Assembly: GCF_018863415.1 (NCBI RefSeq)
Contig: NZ_JAHKSN010000006.1
Location: forward strand, 120,599 to 184,598
From: Deinococcus aestuarii
GTDB taxonomy: Bacteria > Deinococcota > Deinococci > Deinococcales > Deinococcaceae
Direction of reading: 5' to 3'
DNA length: 64,000 nucleotides
The notes below the pieces were generated by a model that saw only the letters and a program-made list of their open reading frames with translations, was not told where the DNA came from and did no database searches. Below, piece after piece: positions 18,194 through 28,263 of this stretch. Each line of letters starts with the position of its first letter. The stretch's first letter is position 1. The translations under genes and the position numbers were made by a program.

Positions 18194-19072
18194 CTAGCCC
18201 TTGAGGCCCGCCGTCGCCATCACGCCCTCGGTCACCCGGCGCTGAAAGATCAGGTAGGCGATCATGGTGGGGAGGGCCGCCGTCATCGCCGTCGCCATCG
18301 TCTTGGCGTAGGCCACCCCGTAGGCTGACTGCACCTGGGTGATGCCAACTGGAATGGTGAGCTTGGGCGGGTCATTCAGGACGATAAAGGGCCACAGGAA
18401 GTTATTCCAGGCCGCAATGAAGGTCACGATGGCGAGCGCCACGGTGATGCTCCAGTTCAGGGGCAAGAAGATGCTGAACAGCACCCGCCATTCGCCCGCC
18501 CCGTCGATGCGCGCGGCGTCGCCGAGTTCGTGGGGAATCTGGTCGAAGAACTGCTTATAGATCACCACGGCGATGGGCGCGGCGAGCTGCGGGAGGATCA
18601 ACCCGGCGAAGTTGTTCACCAGGCCCAGATTGTTGATCAGGATGAAGAGCGGAATCAGGCTCGCCTGGAAGGGCAGCATGAAACCCACCAGCACTAGCCA
18701 GTACAGCCACTGCCGCCCCCGGAAGTCGATCTGCGACAGCGCGTACGCGCACAGCAGCGAGAGCAGCAGCACGAGCACCGTGATCGCCAGCGAGGTCAGG
18801 ATGCTGTTCGCGTACCAGCGCACCAGCGGGCTGTTCTGAAGGATGTAGGTGTAGTTGCTCAGGTCGAGAGTCTGTGGCCAGAAGGTCGGCGGCGTGACGA
18901 TGGTCTCCTCGTCGGGTTTGATGGACGTCACCGCCGCCCAGTACACCGGGAAGACCCACAGGGCCGCGAGCAGGACGGTGAGGGCCGTGACTACCCCGCC
19001 CCACAGCCGGGCGAGCCGGACGGAGGGGGAAACGGTGCGGCGGGCCGTTCTTGGAGCAGAGGCGACGGTCAT
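18194..19072 (-). CDS. Sugar ABC transporter permease (MalG-like)
   Basis: A 292-residue inner-membrane permease of the carbohydrate uptake-1 family with about six hydrophobic segments. The EAA loop that docks the ATPase is GDAARIDGAGEWRVLFSIFLP. The first membrane segment is LTVLLAALWVFPVYWAAVTSI. Its ATG overlaps the stop of the partner permease (ATGA), so they are co-translated. No ATPase gene is present in the locus; a shared MsmK/MalK-type ATPase elsewhere is typical for this family. Substrate by context: arabinose oligosaccharides or arabinose. Confidence 0.9.
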   Translation of the reverse strand: MTVASAPRTARRTVSPSVRLARLWGGVVTALTVLLAALWVFPVYWAAVTSIKPDEETIVTPPTFWPQTLDLSNYTYILQNSPLVRWYANSILTSLAITVLVLLLSLLCAYALSQIDFRGRQWLYWLVLVGFMLPFQASLIPLFILINNLGLVNNFAGLILPQLAAPIAVVIYKQFFDQIPHELGDAARIDGAGEWRVLFSIFLPLNWSITVALAIVTFIAAWNNFLWPFIVLNDPPKLTIPVGITQVQSAYGVAYAKTMATAMTAALPTMIAYLIFQRRVTEGVMATAGLKG

Positions 19073-19977
19073 GCGCGTTCTCCCCGGTTGAGTACCCGCG
19101 ACTGGAGCAGCGAGGCGGCGAGGATGACCACCATCAGCACCACGCCGATGGTCGAGGCGTAGCCTCCGTGCTGCTGCTGGAAGCCCTCGCGGTAGGAATA
19201 CAGCAGCAGCACGAGCGTGCGGTCAAAGGGGCCGCCCGCCGTGAGCAGGTAGACCTGATCGAAGATTTTAAACTGGGCGATCAGTTGCAGTAGCAACACC
19301 AGGCTCGTCACCGGCCAGAGGTTCGGCCAGGTGATCGACCAGAAGAGCCGGGGGCCGGATGCCCCGTCGAGCGCGGCGGCCTCGTAGATCTCGGGCGAGA
19401 TGTTCTGGAGTCCGGCGATGAAGAGCAGGATGTTGAAGCCCACCGTCCACCAGATCGTCACGAAGGCGACGGCGGGCATCGCCCACACCGGGTCCTGAAA
19501 CCAGGCGACGCTGCTTCCGGTCAGGGTGTTCACGATGCCGAAGTTCGAGTCGAGCAGCCAGTTCCAGATGTTCGTGACCACGCTGACGGGCAGCACGTAC
19601 GGCAGGAAGAAGCAGGCGAGGACCAGCCCTTTGAGTCTCTTCAACCGCGTGACCAGCAGCGCCAGCACCAGCCCCACGATGGTGTTCGGAATCACCGTCA
19701 GCAGGATGAAGTACAGCGTGTTGAGCAGGGCCGTCCAGAAGGTCGGCTCGCGCAGGAGCCGGGTGTAGTTGCCCAGCCCGATGTACTGCCCCTGCCCGGT
19801 GAGATCGGCGTTCGTGAGGCTGAGTTGCAGGACCCGGAAGGTGGGGAAGATCAGGAACACCAGGTAGATGATGACGAAGGGCGCGACCATCAGCAGGGCG
19901 GTGATCCAGCGGCGGCGCAGGTGGCCCCGCTTCTCCCGGCTGACGAGCGTGGCCCCCTGGGAGGCGGTGTCGAGCAT
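19069..19977 (-). CDS. Sugar ABC transporter permease (MalF-like)
   Basis: A 302-residue partner permease. The N-terminus is cytoplasmic and basic (SREKRGHLRRRW), followed by membrane segment ITALLMVAPFVIIYLVFLIF. The EAA loop is IYEAAALDGASGPRLFWSI. It forms the heterodimeric channel with the next gene, to which it is coupled by a 4-base overlap. It follows the binding protein gene by about 90 bases. Confidence 0.9.
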   Translation of the reverse strand: MLDTASQGATLVSREKRGHLRRRWITALLMVAPFVIIYLVFLIFPTFRVLQLSLTNADLTGQGQYIGLGNYTRLLREPTFWTALLNTLYFILLTVIPNTIVGLVLALLVTRLKRLKGLVLACFFLPYVLPVSVVTNIWNWLLDSNFGIVNTLTGSSVAWFQDPVWAMPAVAFVTIWWTVGFNILLFIAGLQNISPEIYEAAALDGASGPRLFWSITWPNLWPVTSLVLLLQLIAQFKIFDQVYLLTAGGPFDRTLVLLLYSYREGFQQQHGGYASTIGVVLMVVILAASLLQSRVLNRGERA

Positions 19978-20065
19978 GAGGCCTCAGGTCTCCTTTCCCG
20001 GATGAGCGGCCCGAAGGGGGAGGGCCAAAGGGGAGGGGAGGCCGTCTCGCCTCCCCCTCACCCGC

Positions 20066-21373
20066 TTACCTGCCGAGGTTTTGCAGGGCGGTCTTGAACT
20101 TGCTCATCCCCTGATCCACCGTGAGCTGGCCGAGCAGCACGGGCGTGAAGTTGTTGCCCACCGCGTCGTAGATCGGGCCGCCCACACCGAAGATGGGCAG
20201 GGTGGGCTCCAGGGTCGCGTTCTTCGCGGACGCGGCGCTGTACTGCACGTTGGGCTGGAGCGCCTTGTAGGCCGCGCTGTTCTGGGTGGGCACGTACGAC
20301 GGGATATGACCGCCGCCCGCCCAGCCCACGCCGCCCTGCTTTTGCACGTAGGCGGCGAAGGTCATCACGGCCCTGAGTTTCTCGGGGCTGATCTGGCTCT
20401 TGGTGTTCGCCGGGATCGCCAGCATGTGCGAGTCGGCCCAGGTCCGGTTGTTGGCGTAGAGCTTCGGGAAGCTCACCACCCCGTAGTCGAACTTCAGGCT
20501 GCCCTTGGCCTTCGCGTCCACCATCGTGGGCACTTCCCAGTTACCGTTCATCATGATGGCGGTGCGCCCCGCCGTGAACAGCGCCACGTTGGCCGGGTAC
20601 TGGGTGTTCTTGGGGATTAGGCCCTCTCCCGCCCAGTCCGCCATCACCTGGAGGGCGGCCTTGCCCTTGGTGTCGAGGTCCGTCAGGTCGAGCTTGCCGT
20701 TCCGTACCAGCGTGCCGCCCTGTTGCAGGAACAGGGTGTACCACAGCCGCCAGACGTTGGCGGGGTCCTGGTTGGTGCTCAGGCCCAGGGGCGTCACGCC
20801 GGTCTTGGCCTTGATCTGGCGCAGCACGTTCGTCATGCCCGCGACGGTGTTCGCGCCGGTGATCTGGCCGTTCGCGCCCAGCACGCCCGCCTTTTTCAGG
20901 AGGTCCCTGTTGACGTACAGGACGACGGTGTGGGTGTCGAGCGGCAGGGCGTACCAGCTCGCCTGCCCGGCCTGCGCCCTGGCGTCGCCCACCATCGTGT
21001 TCACGAGGTTGGTCTGGAAGTCGGTGGGGTTGAGACCCGCCCCGGTCAGCTCGGCGGGCGTGATCGCGCGCAGGTCTTTCTTCTGCAACCCGGCGGGCAG
21101 CGCCGACAGGTGGTAGGTCATCACGTCGGGCGTCTGCCCCGAGACGACGGCGGTGTGCACCTTGGTGTAGAAGGGGTTGCCCCACGTCTGGGTGGTCCGC
21201 TGCACCACGATGTCCTTTTGGGACGCGTTGAACTCGTCCACGATCTGCTTCATGCGGATGCCGTCGCCCCCGCCGAAGAAGTCCCAGAAGACGATCCGTG
21301 TCTGCGCCTGGGCGGCGGAAGCGAGGGCGGCAGACACCGAGAGGCCGAGGGCGATCATCCGGATTGGGCGCAT
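20066..21373 (-). CDS. Sugar ABC transporter substrate-binding protein
   Basis: A 435-residue extracellular solute-binding protein of family 1. The signal peptide is MRPIRMIALGLSVSAALASA, with likely cleavage after AQA. The mature protein starts TRIVFWDFFGGGDGIRMKQI, typical of oligosaccharide binders, and contains GRTAIMMNGNWEVP, a family signature near the sugar site. The ATG at 21373 has a GGAGG site; the longer frame is not signal-like. It delivers sugar to the MalF/MalG-type pair downstream. A candidate LacI operator lies 160 bases upstream of the start. Confidence 0.92.
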   Translation of the reverse strand: MRPIRMIALGLSVSAALASAAQAQTRIVFWDFFGGGDGIRMKQIVDEFNASQKDIVVQRTTQTWGNPFYTKVHTAVVSGQTPDVMTYHLSALPAGLQKKDLRAITPAELTGAGLNPTDFQTNLVNTMVGDARAQAGQASWYALPLDTHTVVLYVNRDLLKKAGVLGANGQITGANTVAGMTNVLRQIKAKTGVTPLGLSTNQDPANVWRLWYTLFLQQGGTLVRNGKLDLTDLDTKGKAALQVMADWAGEGLIPKNTQYPANVALFTAGRTAIMMNGNWEVPTMVDAKAKGSLKFDYGVVSFPKLYANNRTWADSHMLAIPANTKSQISPEKLRAVMTFAAYVQKQGGVGWAGGGHIPSYVPTQNSAAYKALQPNVQYSAASAKNATLEPTLPIFGVGGPIYDAVGNNFTPVLLGQLTVDQGMSKFKTALQNLGR

Positions 21374-21532
21374 ACATTCCTCCATGAGGCGAAGTGGACG
21401 GGCAGGGATGGGGGTGCGGCGGGTGGCCGGCAGGAGGCACAGGAGCCGTCCTGGGTGGAAAAACCGGGATAAGAGGCAGGGAGCCTGAAACCAAACCACG
21501 AGGGGAGCCGTCAGAGCGCTGAATTGTCTGTA

Positions 21533-21546
21533 TGTGAACGGTCACA
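21533..21546. promoter_or_regulatory. Candidate LacI-type operator 1
   Basis: TGTGAACGGTCACA, flanked by A and T so that the ATGTGA/TCACAT arms are perfect, with a central CG-containing core typical of LacI-family sites. It is located between the GH51 stop and the start of the binding protein gene. It matches operator 2 at 12 of 14 bases. Confidence 0.65.
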
Positions 21547-21592
21547 TCCTAAACGTTTGGTGAAACGCTGTCAAGCGGTTGTAGGAATCCTC

Positions 21593-23128
21593 TCAGTTCG
21601 CGGCGTGGCGGGTCAGAAGGGCCGTGAAGGAAAGGGGCGGCAACTCCAGCGTGAGGGCGCGGCCTTCCAGACGGGGAGGGGTGAGTTCGTAGGGCACCAC
21701 GTTCTCGGGCTGCTCGAAGGAGTTGGCGGCGAAGGGGTCCTCGCCGTGCATCTGCCACGCGCGGGTGACAGTCTGCGGGGCCTCGTCCTCCCAGCAGAGT
21801 CTCGTGACGAGGGAATGGGTCTGCGAGCGGTTGACGAGGAAGACGGCGCCTTGCCCGGTGGCCGGGTCGAAGCTGGCGGAGGCGTCGAGCTGGGGGACTG
21901 GGCCGTGGCGCTTCGTTTCCTTGAGGGGCGCCTTGACGAGGGCGTCCAGGGCAAACCCGCTCGCGTGGTTGCTGAAGAGCGTCAGGGGGTAGAAGATCGT
22001 CTGCTTGAACATCCCGTCTTTGTTCGTCATGATCGGCGCGATCACGTTCACGATCTGGGCGATGCAGGCGATCTTCACGATGTCGGCCTTCCGGAGGAAG
22101 GTGTTCAGCCACGTCGCCACGACGAGGGCGTCCTCGAGGTTGTACTCCTCCTCCAGGATGTGCGGCGCCTCGCTCCACCCGCCGTCGCCGCCCTTGGCGC
22201 GGTACCAGACGTTCCACTCGTCCCAGCAGAGGTGGACGTCCTTTTTCGAGCGCCGCTTCGCCTTCGCCACGCGGATGGCGGCGGCGAGGGTGTCGGCGTG
22301 TTCCTCGAAATGGACGCTGCTCGCCAGGTAGGAGTCGGTGTCGACCGGCAGACGCTCGGTGTTGGAGACCGTCGGGTACGGGTTGGCCGCGTAGTGGTGC
22401 ATCGAGAAGTAGTCGATGTGGTCGTAGGCGTGGCCGAGCACCGTCACGTCCCAGTCGGGGTAATTGGGCATGGCGGTGGCGGACGACCCGCAGGCGATGG
22501 TCTGGATGCCAGGGTCCATCCAGCGCATCAGCTTGGCGGCCTGGACCGCCTTTTCCGCGTAGGTCGCCGCGTCCATCTGGCCGATCTGCCAGGGGCCGTC
22601 CATCTCGTTGCCCAGGCACCAGTATTTGACGTTCCAGGGCTCGGGGTGGCCGTTTTTCGCGCGCAGGTCGCTGTAGAGCGTGCCGGTCGGCAGGTTCATA
22701 TACTCCACGAGGTCGGCGGCCTCCTGAATGGTGCCCGTCCCCAGGTTCACCGCCCACATGGGCTGGGTGCCGATCTCCTGCGCGAAGTCCATGAACTCGT
22801 GCGGTCCGAACTGGTTCGTCTCGACCGAGCGCCAGGCCAGGGCGCGGCGGCGTGGACGGTCTGCGCGCGGGCCGATGCCGTCCGTCCAGCGGTAGCCGGA
22901 GACGAAGTTGCCGCCGGGGTAACGCATGATGCGGTAGTTCGTCTCCCGCAGCGCGGCCACCACGTCCTGCCGGATGCCCTTCTCGTCGGCCAGGGGTGAG
23001 CCGGGGTCGTAGATGCCCTCGTAGATGCAGCGGCCCATATGCTCGGCGAAGCCGCCGAAGATCAGGGGAGAGATCTCGGAGATGACGCGCTGGGTGTTGA
23101 GGGAGACGGTCGCGTGCTTCTGGTCCAC
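21593..23128 (-). CDS. abfA: GH51 alpha-L-arabinofuranosidase
   Basis: A 511-residue intracellular GH51 enzyme that releases arabinose from arabinan/arabinoxylan oligosaccharides. The acid/base Glu175 is in WCLGNEMDGPW and the nucleophile Glu304 in LCWDEWNVWY. The GTG at 23128 was chosen because VDQKHATVSLNTQRVISEIS fits the family start and AAGGA lies upstream; the longer frame translates poorly. No signal peptide, so oligosaccharides must be imported by the adjacent ABC system. It is divergent from araB, and a candidate LacI operator sits between them. Confidence 0.93.
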   Translation of the reverse strand: MDQKHATVSLNTQRVISEISPLIFGGFAEHMGRCIYEGIYDPGSPLADEKGIRQDVVAALRETNYRIMRYPGGNFVSGYRWTDGIGPRADRPRRRALAWRSVETNQFGPHEFMDFAQEIGTQPMWAVNLGTGTIQEAADLVEYMNLPTGTLYSDLRAKNGHPEPWNVKYWCLGNEMDGPWQIGQMDAATYAEKAVQAAKLMRWMDPGIQTIACGSSATAMPNYPDWDVTVLGHAYDHIDYFSMHHYAANPYPTVSNTERLPVDTDSYLASSVHFEEHADTLAAAIRVAKAKRRSKKDVHLCWDEWNVWYRAKGGDGGWSEAPHILEEEYNLEDALVVATWLNTFLRKADIVKIACIAQIVNVIAPIMTNKDGMFKQTIFYPLTLFSNHASGFALDALVKAPLKETKRHGPVPQLDASASFDPATGQGAVFLVNRSQTHSLVTRLCWEDEAPQTVTRAWQMHGEDPFAANSFEQPENVVPYELTPPRLEGRALTLELPPLSFTALLTRHAAN

Positions 23129-23237
23129 GGCGGAGGCGTCCTTTCGGGAGCAAAGGGGCGGAAAGCCCGCCCACACGTGTGCGGCGGAACCTCTCGCCCG
23201 GGGCGAGCGTTGACAGGCTGACCCCCCCAGCATACGA

Positions 23238-23251
23238 TGTGATCGTTCACA
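23238..23251. promoter_or_regulatory. Candidate LacI-type operator 2
   Basis: TGTGATCGTTCACA in the 245-base divergent region between the GH51 gene and araB, 110 bases from one start and 123 from the other. It shares the TGTGANCGNTCACA pattern with operator 1. Confidence 0.65.
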
Positions 23252-23373
23252 GTCAAGCCCAGGCAGCGTCCGCCTCTCTGCCCCAGTCCTGCGGACGTTG
23301 ACGCGAGGGTCTGGAAAGGCGGACCCCCGGAGGTTCCCCTTGTCGTCTTCCGCACCCTTTTTCGGAGGTTTGT

Positions 23374-25020
23374 ATGGTTGAGCGTTACGCGGTCGGCGTG
23401 GACTTCGGCAGCGAGTCGGGCCGCGCCGTGGTCGTCCGGGTGTCCGACGGCGCCGTGCTGGGGGAGGGCGTCACGCCCTACGCCCACGTCGTGATGGACC
23501 GCACCCTGCCCACCGGCGAGAAGTTGGGCAAGGAATGGGCCCTGCAACACCCGCAGGACTACCTGGACGTGTTTCGGCAGGCCGTCCCCCAGGCACTCGC
23601 CGCTTCCGGCGTGTCCCCGGATGACGTCGTTGGGGTGGGCATCGACTTCACCGCCTGCACGCCGATGCCCACGCTGGCCGACGGCACGCCGCTGTGCTTC
23701 GTGCCCGAGTACGAACGCCGCCCGCACGCCTGGGTCAAGCTGTGGAAGCACCACGCCGCGCAGCCGCAGGCCGACCGGATCAACGCGCTCGCCGGGCAGC
23801 GCGGCGAGTTCTGGCTGCCCCGCTACGGCGGCAAGCAGTCCTCGGAGTGGTTCTTCGCCAAGGCTTTACAGATTCTGGAGGAGGACCCGGAAGTCTACGC
23901 GGCGAGCGAGCGCTTGATCGAGGCCGCCGACTGGGTGGTGTGGCAACTGACGGGGGTGGAAACCCGCAACGCCTGCACGGCGGGCTACAAGGCGATCCAC
24001 CAGGACGGGCGTTTCCCGGATCAGAGCTATTTCGCGGGATTGAACCCGGACTTCGCCGACGTGGTACAGACGCGGATGAAGGAAGACCTCGCGCCGCTGG
24101 GCGGGAAGGCCGGGGGACTCACCGCGCGGGCCGCCGCGTGGACGGGCCTCAAGCCGGGCACCGCCGTCGCCGTCGCCAACGTCGACGCACACGTGACGCT
24201 GCCCGCCGCCGGGGTGACGGAGCCGGGGCGGCTGGTGGCGATCATGGGGACCTCGACCTGCCACGTCCTCCTCGGCGACCAACTCCGCGAGGTGCCGGGC
24301 ATGTGCGGCGTGGTGCCGGACGGGGTGGTGCCGGGCCTGTACGGCTACGAGGCGGGACAGAGCGGGGTGGGGGACATCTTCGCCTGGTTCGTGAAGAACG
24401 GTGTTCCGCCCGAGTATCACGAGCAGGCGAGGCGGGAGGGGATCGGCCTCCACACCTTCTTGGAGCGGGAAGCATCCACCCAGGCTCCCGGCGAGCACGG
24501 TCTCGTCGCCCTCGACTGGATCAACGGCAACCGCAGCGTGCTCGTGGACGCCAACCTCAGCGGCATGATCCTGGGCCTGACGCTGGGCACCCGGGCGCCG
24601 GACCTCTACCGGGCGCTCATCGAGGCGACGGCGTACGGCACGCGGGTGATCGTCGAGAACTTCGAGGCGAGCGGCGTGCCTGTGAACGAGGTCGTCGTCT
24701 CAGGCGGACTCAAGCGCAACCGGATGCTGATGCAGATTTACGCCGACGTGACGGGCCGCCCGCTGAGCGTCCTCGACGTGGAGCAGGGCCCGGCGGTGGG
24801 AAGCGCAATGCACGCGGCGGTTGCGGCAGGCGAGTACCCCGACATCTTCGCCGCCGCCAAATGTATGGGGAAGGTGCGGCGGGAAGCGTTCGTGCCGGAC
24901 GCGGGGAACCAGCGGACCTACGACAAGCTCTACGGCGAATACGTCACCCTGCACGACTACTTCGGGCGGGGAGCGAACGAGGTCATGCACCGCCTCAAGG
25001 CGATGAGGAGGGCGGACTGA
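23374..25020 (+). CDS. araB: L-ribulokinase
   Basis: A 548-residue FGGY-family kinase that phosphorylates L-ribulose to L-ribulose 5-phosphate. The N-terminal phosphate site is VGVDFGSESGRAVVV. The catalytic region is VGIDFTACTP, and the C-terminal ATP site is VVSGGLKRNRMLMQIYADVTG. Length is close to bacterial AraB. A GGAGG site lies 7 bases before the ATG. It is the first gene of a tightly packed plus-strand operon: its TGA overlaps the ATG of araD (TGATG). Confidence 0.95.
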   Translation: MVERYAVGVDFGSESGRAVVVRVSDGAVLGEGVTPYAHVVMDRTLPTGEKLGKEWALQHPQDYLDVFRQAVPQALAASGVSPDDVVGVGIDFTACTPMPTLADGTPLCFVPEYERRPHAWVKLWKHHAAQPQADRINALAGQRGEFWLPRYGGKQSSEWFFAKALQILEEDPEVYAASERLIEAADWVVWQLTGVETRNACTAGYKAIHQDGRFPDQSYFAGLNPDFADVVQTRMKEDLAPLGGKAGGLTARAAAWTGLKPGTAVAVANVDAHVTLPAAGVTEPGRLVAIMGTSTCHVLLGDQLREVPGMCGVVPDGVVPGLYGYEAGQSGVGDIFAWFVKNGVPPEYHEQARREGIGLHTFLEREASTQAPGEHGLVALDWINGNRSVLVDANLSGMILGLTLGTRAPDLYRALIEATAYGTRVIVENFEASGVPVNEVVVSGGLKRNRMLMQIYADVTGRPLSVLDVEQGPAVGSAMHAAVAAGEYPDIFAAAKCMGKVRREAFVPDAGNQRTYDKLYGEYVTLHDYFGRGANEVMHRLKAMRRAD

Positions 25021-25697
25021 TGTACGAGGACCTGAGAGCGGACCTCACCCGGCTGCACCTGGAGCTGCCGAAGAACGGCCTGGTGACCTGGACGAGCGGC
25101 AACATGAGCGCGCGGGCCGGGGAACACATGGTGATCAAGCCCAGCGGCGTCACTTTCGAGGACCTGACGCCGGAAAGCATGGTGCTCACCGATCTGGACG
25201 CGAACGTGGTGGAGGGCCAGTTCAGCCCCTCTTCCGATACCGCTACGCACGCTTACATCTACCGACACCTGCCCGACGTAGGCGGCATCGTCCACACCCA
25301 CAGCCCCTACGCGACCGCCTGGGCCGCCAACGCACGCGAGATTCCCTGCATCCTGACCGCGATGGCTGACGAGTTCGGTGGGCCGATCCCCTGCGGGCGT
25401 TTTGCCTTAATCGGCGGCGAGGAGATCGGCGCGGAGGTCGTGCGGGTGCTGCGGGGGCACCGCTCGCCCGCGATCATCCTGCAAAACCACGGGGTCTTCA
25501 CGGTCGGGCCTACCCCCAAGGCCGCCCTCAAGGCCGCCGTGATGTGCGAGGACGTGGCGAGAACGGCCTTCCTTGCCTCCCAACTGGGTGGGGTGCAGCC
25601 CATCGCCCAGGAACACATCGACCGGCTCTACGACCGCTACCAGGGCGTGTACGGGCAGAGGTCCAGCACGCCTGTGAGCGGGAAAGGAACAGCATGA
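25020..25697 (+). CDS. araD: L-ribulose-5-phosphate 4-epimerase
   Basis: A 225-residue class II aldolase-family epimerase converting L-ribulose 5-phosphate to D-xylulose 5-phosphate. The GNMSAR phosphate loop and zinc ligands Asp73, His92 and His94 ([11 protein letters not shown]) and His157 (LQNHGVF) match AraD. It overlaps araB by one base and araA by four (ATGA), indicating translational coupling within the operon. Confidence 0.95.
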   Translation: MYEDLRADLTRLHLELPKNGLVTWTSGNMSARAGEHMVIKPSGVTFEDLTPESMVLTDLDANVVEGQFSPSSDTATHAYIYRHLPDVGGIVHTHSPYATAWAANAREIPCILTAMADEFGGPIPCGRFALIGGEEIGAEVVRVLRGHRSPAIILQNHGVFTVGPTPKAALKAAVMCEDVARTAFLASQLGGVQPIAQEHIDRLYDRYQGVYGQRSSTPVSGKGTA

Positions 25698-27241
25698 CGA
25701 CCCTCACCCAGACCGTCCCCCAGGCCCAGGCTCCCGTCCACCTCGCCCCGGCGGAGGTGTGGTTCGTCTGCGGCTCGCAGCATCTCTACGGCCCAGAAGC
25801 TCTCGAGCAGGTCGCCGCCCATGCCCGGGTCGTGGGGGAGGCCCTCAACGGTAGCCCCTCCATCCCCCTTGAAGTCGTCACCAAGGGGGTGCTGACCACC
25901 GCCGAGGAGATTCGCCGCCTGTGCCGGGAGGCCGACAGCGACCCCAGATGCGCCGGGCTGGTTTTGTGGATGCACACCTTCTCGCCGTCGAAGATGTGGA
26001 CCGGGGGGCTGAGCACGCTCAGAAAGCCCTTCGCGCACCTGCACACCCAGTTCGACCGGGAACTGCCCTGGGCCGACATCGACATGGACTACATGAACCT
26101 CAACCAGTCGGCACACGGCGACCGGGAGGCGGGCTTCCTGCATACCCGACTGCGGCTGGAGCGCAAGGTCGTCGTGGGCCACTGGTCCGACCCCGAGGTG
26201 CATGAGCGGCTGGGCACGTGGGCGCGGGCGGCGTGGGCGTGGCACGACCTCCAGGGGGCCAAGTTCGCCCGCTTCGGCGACAACATGCGCGAGGTGGCGG
26301 TGACCGAGGGGGACAAGGTGAGCGCGGAGGTGCGCTTCGGCTTCTCGGTGAACGCCTACCCGGTGGGCGACCTCGCCGAGCGGGTGAACGCAGCGACCGA
26401 GGCGCAGGTAGACGCCCTAATTCAGACCTACCTTCAGGAATACGAGGTCACGCCCGAGTTGCGGCCCGGTGGTGAGCGTCACGCCTCCTTGCGGGACGGG
26501 GCCCGGATCGAACTCGGCCTGCGCTCCTTCCTGGAGGAGGGGGGCTTCAAGGGCTTCACCGACAACTTCCAGGACCTGCACGGCCTGAAGCAGCTTCCCG
26601 GCCTCGCCACCCAGCGGCTGATGGCGGACGGGTACGGCTTCGGTGGCGAGGGCGACTGGAAGACGGCGGCTCTCGTGCGCACGATGAAGGTGATGGCGCA
26701 GGGTCTCCCGGGCGGCACCTCCTTCATGGAGGACTACACCTACCACCTCGAACCCGGGAACCATCAGGTGTTGGGCGCGCATATGCTGGAGGTCTGCCCC
26801 ACCATCGCGGCGGGCCAGCCCCGGCTGGAGGTGCATCCCCTGGGCATCGGCGGCAAGGAGGACCCGGTGCGGCTGGTATTCGACTCGCAGCAGGGGCGGG
26901 CGATCAACGTCTCGCTGGTCGATCTGGGCAACCGCTTCCGCTTCATCGTGAACGAGGTGGAGGCGGTCGACCACCCGGAGTTGCCGAACCTGCCGGTGGC
27001 CCGCGCGGTGTGGGAATGCCAGCCCGACTTCAAGACGGCGTGCGCGGCGTGGATTCACGCGGGTGGGGCGCACCACACCGGGTACAGCTATGCCGTCACC
27101 ACCGAGATGATCGAGGACTTCGCGGCCATCGCGGGTGTGGAACTGGCGGTGATCGACGCCGGGACGCGGCTGCGCGAGTTCCAGCAGGGATTACGCCTGA
27201 ATGACCTGTACTACGTCCTCGCCCAGGGCCTGCGGGCATGA
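25694..27241 (+). CDS. araA: L-arabinose isomerase
   Basis: A 515-residue isomerase converting L-arabinose to L-ribulose. The N-terminus [20 protein letters not shown] is diagnostic of AraA. Metal-binding acidic residues fall in [13 protein letters not shown] and [11 protein letters not shown], and [12 protein letters not shown] is near the C-terminus. The ATG at 25694 overlaps the araD stop. The gene order B-D-A is complete for arabinose entry into the pentose phosphate pathway. Confidence 0.96.
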   Translation: MTTLTQTVPQAQAPVHLAPAEVWFVCGSQHLYGPEALEQVAAHARVVGEALNGSPSIPLEVVTKGVLTTAEEIRRLCREADSDPRCAGLVLWMHTFSPSKMWTGGLSTLRKPFAHLHTQFDRELPWADIDMDYMNLNQSAHGDREAGFLHTRLRLERKVVVGHWSDPEVHERLGTWARAAWAWHDLQGAKFARFGDNMREVAVTEGDKVSAEVRFGFSVNAYPVGDLAERVNAATEAQVDALIQTYLQEYEVTPELRPGGERHASLRDGARIELGLRSFLEEGGFKGFTDNFQDLHGLKQLPGLATQRLMADGYGFGGEGDWKTAALVRTMKVMAQGLPGGTSFMEDYTYHLEPGNHQVLGAHMLEVCPTIAAGQPRLEVHPLGIGGKEDPVRLVFDSQQGRAINVSLVDLGNRFRFIVNEVEAVDHPELPNLPVARAVWECQPDFKTACAAWIHAGGAHHTGYSYAVTTEMIEDFAAIAGVELAVIDAGTRLREFQQGLRLNDLYYVLAQGLRA

Positions 27242-28263
27242 GGAAGAGGTCGGGGGTGAGCCGGTTCACCCCTCTCCTCCCCCTCGCGTTGGGCTCGCTC
27301 GCGCTGGGGGGAGGCGGGCGCCCCACCCAGCCTATCTTGAAAGGTGACCTGCAAATTCACGACCCCACGCTGCTGAAAGTTGGAACCACCTACGTCGCCC
27401 TCGGCACCGGCTACGAGAATGTGGGCGGCGGGACGCTGCGGATCAAGACCTCACCTGACGGCGTGACGTGGACGGACGCGGGGACGCTGGGGGAGACGCA
27501 ACCGGCGTGGGTGGAGGGGCAGCTCGGAACCGCACCACCTAACCTCTGGGCGCCGCACCTCTTTACCCGCAACGGGACGATCTACCTCTATTACGCCGCC
27601 TCTTTCTTCGGGAAGAACACGAGCGCCATCGGGCTGATGACGAACAGAACCCTCGACCCCAGGAACCCGGGCAGGGGTTGGGAGAATCAGGGCATCGTCG
27701 TCACCAGCGAGGAGGGGGACAACTTTAATGCCATCGACGCGGCCCGCATCGACACACCGGACGGGCGAGCGTGGCTGGCCTTCGGGTCTTTTTGGGACGG
27801 GATCAAGATGCGGGAACTCGATCCCACGAGCGGCAAATTGAAGACCGACAACCCGCAGCTCTACAGCCTCGCCTCACGCGGCGGCGGAGCCATCGAGGCG
27901 CCTTCGATCCTGCGACGTGACGGTTACTACTATCTCTTCGTGTCGTTCGACCGCTGCTGCGCGGGGTTGGAGAGCACCTACCGCATCATGGTGGGCCGCT
28001 CGAAGAACGTGACCGGGCCGTACGTGGACGAGGAGGGCGTGCCCATGCTGCAAGGGGGAGGCAGCCAGCTTCAGGCCACCTCGGGCCGTTTCATCGGGCC
28101 AGGCGGGCAGGAGGTCGTGCACGACGGCACGCGCGACCTGCTCGTCTACCACTACTACGACGGGGACCTGGGGGGCACACCTCAACTCCAGACCGCGCTC
28201 CCGCGCTGGGGGGCCGACGGCTGGCCCACCCTCGACCCCCTGCCTCAAGGAGGACGGCCATGA
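27238..28263 (+). CDS. GH43 endo-1,5-alpha-L-arabinanase, secreted
   Basis: A 341-residue GH43 arabinanase. A basic, hydrophobic N-terminus ([19 protein letters not shown]) looks like a signal peptide, so it should act outside the cytoplasm. The three family acids are readable: Asp42 in IHDPTLL (base), Asp167 in FNAIDAARI (pKa modulator) and Glu220 in GAIEAPSIL (acid). It would cut arabinan into oligosaccharides for the ABC importer. It starts inside the araA stop (ATGA) and overlaps the next gene by the same device. Confidence 0.9.
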   Translation: MRKRSGVSRFTPLLPLALGSLALGGGGRPTQPILKGDLQIHDPTLLKVGTTYVALGTGYENVGGGTLRIKTSPDGVTWTDAGTLGETQPAWVEGQLGTAPPNLWAPHLFTRNGTIYLYYAASFFGKNTSAIGLMTNRTLDPRNPGRGWENQGIVVTSEEGDNFNAIDAARIDTPDGRAWLAFGSFWDGIKMRELDPTSGKLKTDNPQLYSLASRGGGAIEAPSILRRDGYYYLFVSFDRCCAGLESTYRIMVGRSKNVTGPYVDEEGVPMLQGGGSQLQATSGRFIGPGGQEVVHDGTRDLLVYHYYDGDLGGTPQLQTALPRWGADGWPTLDPLPQGGRP

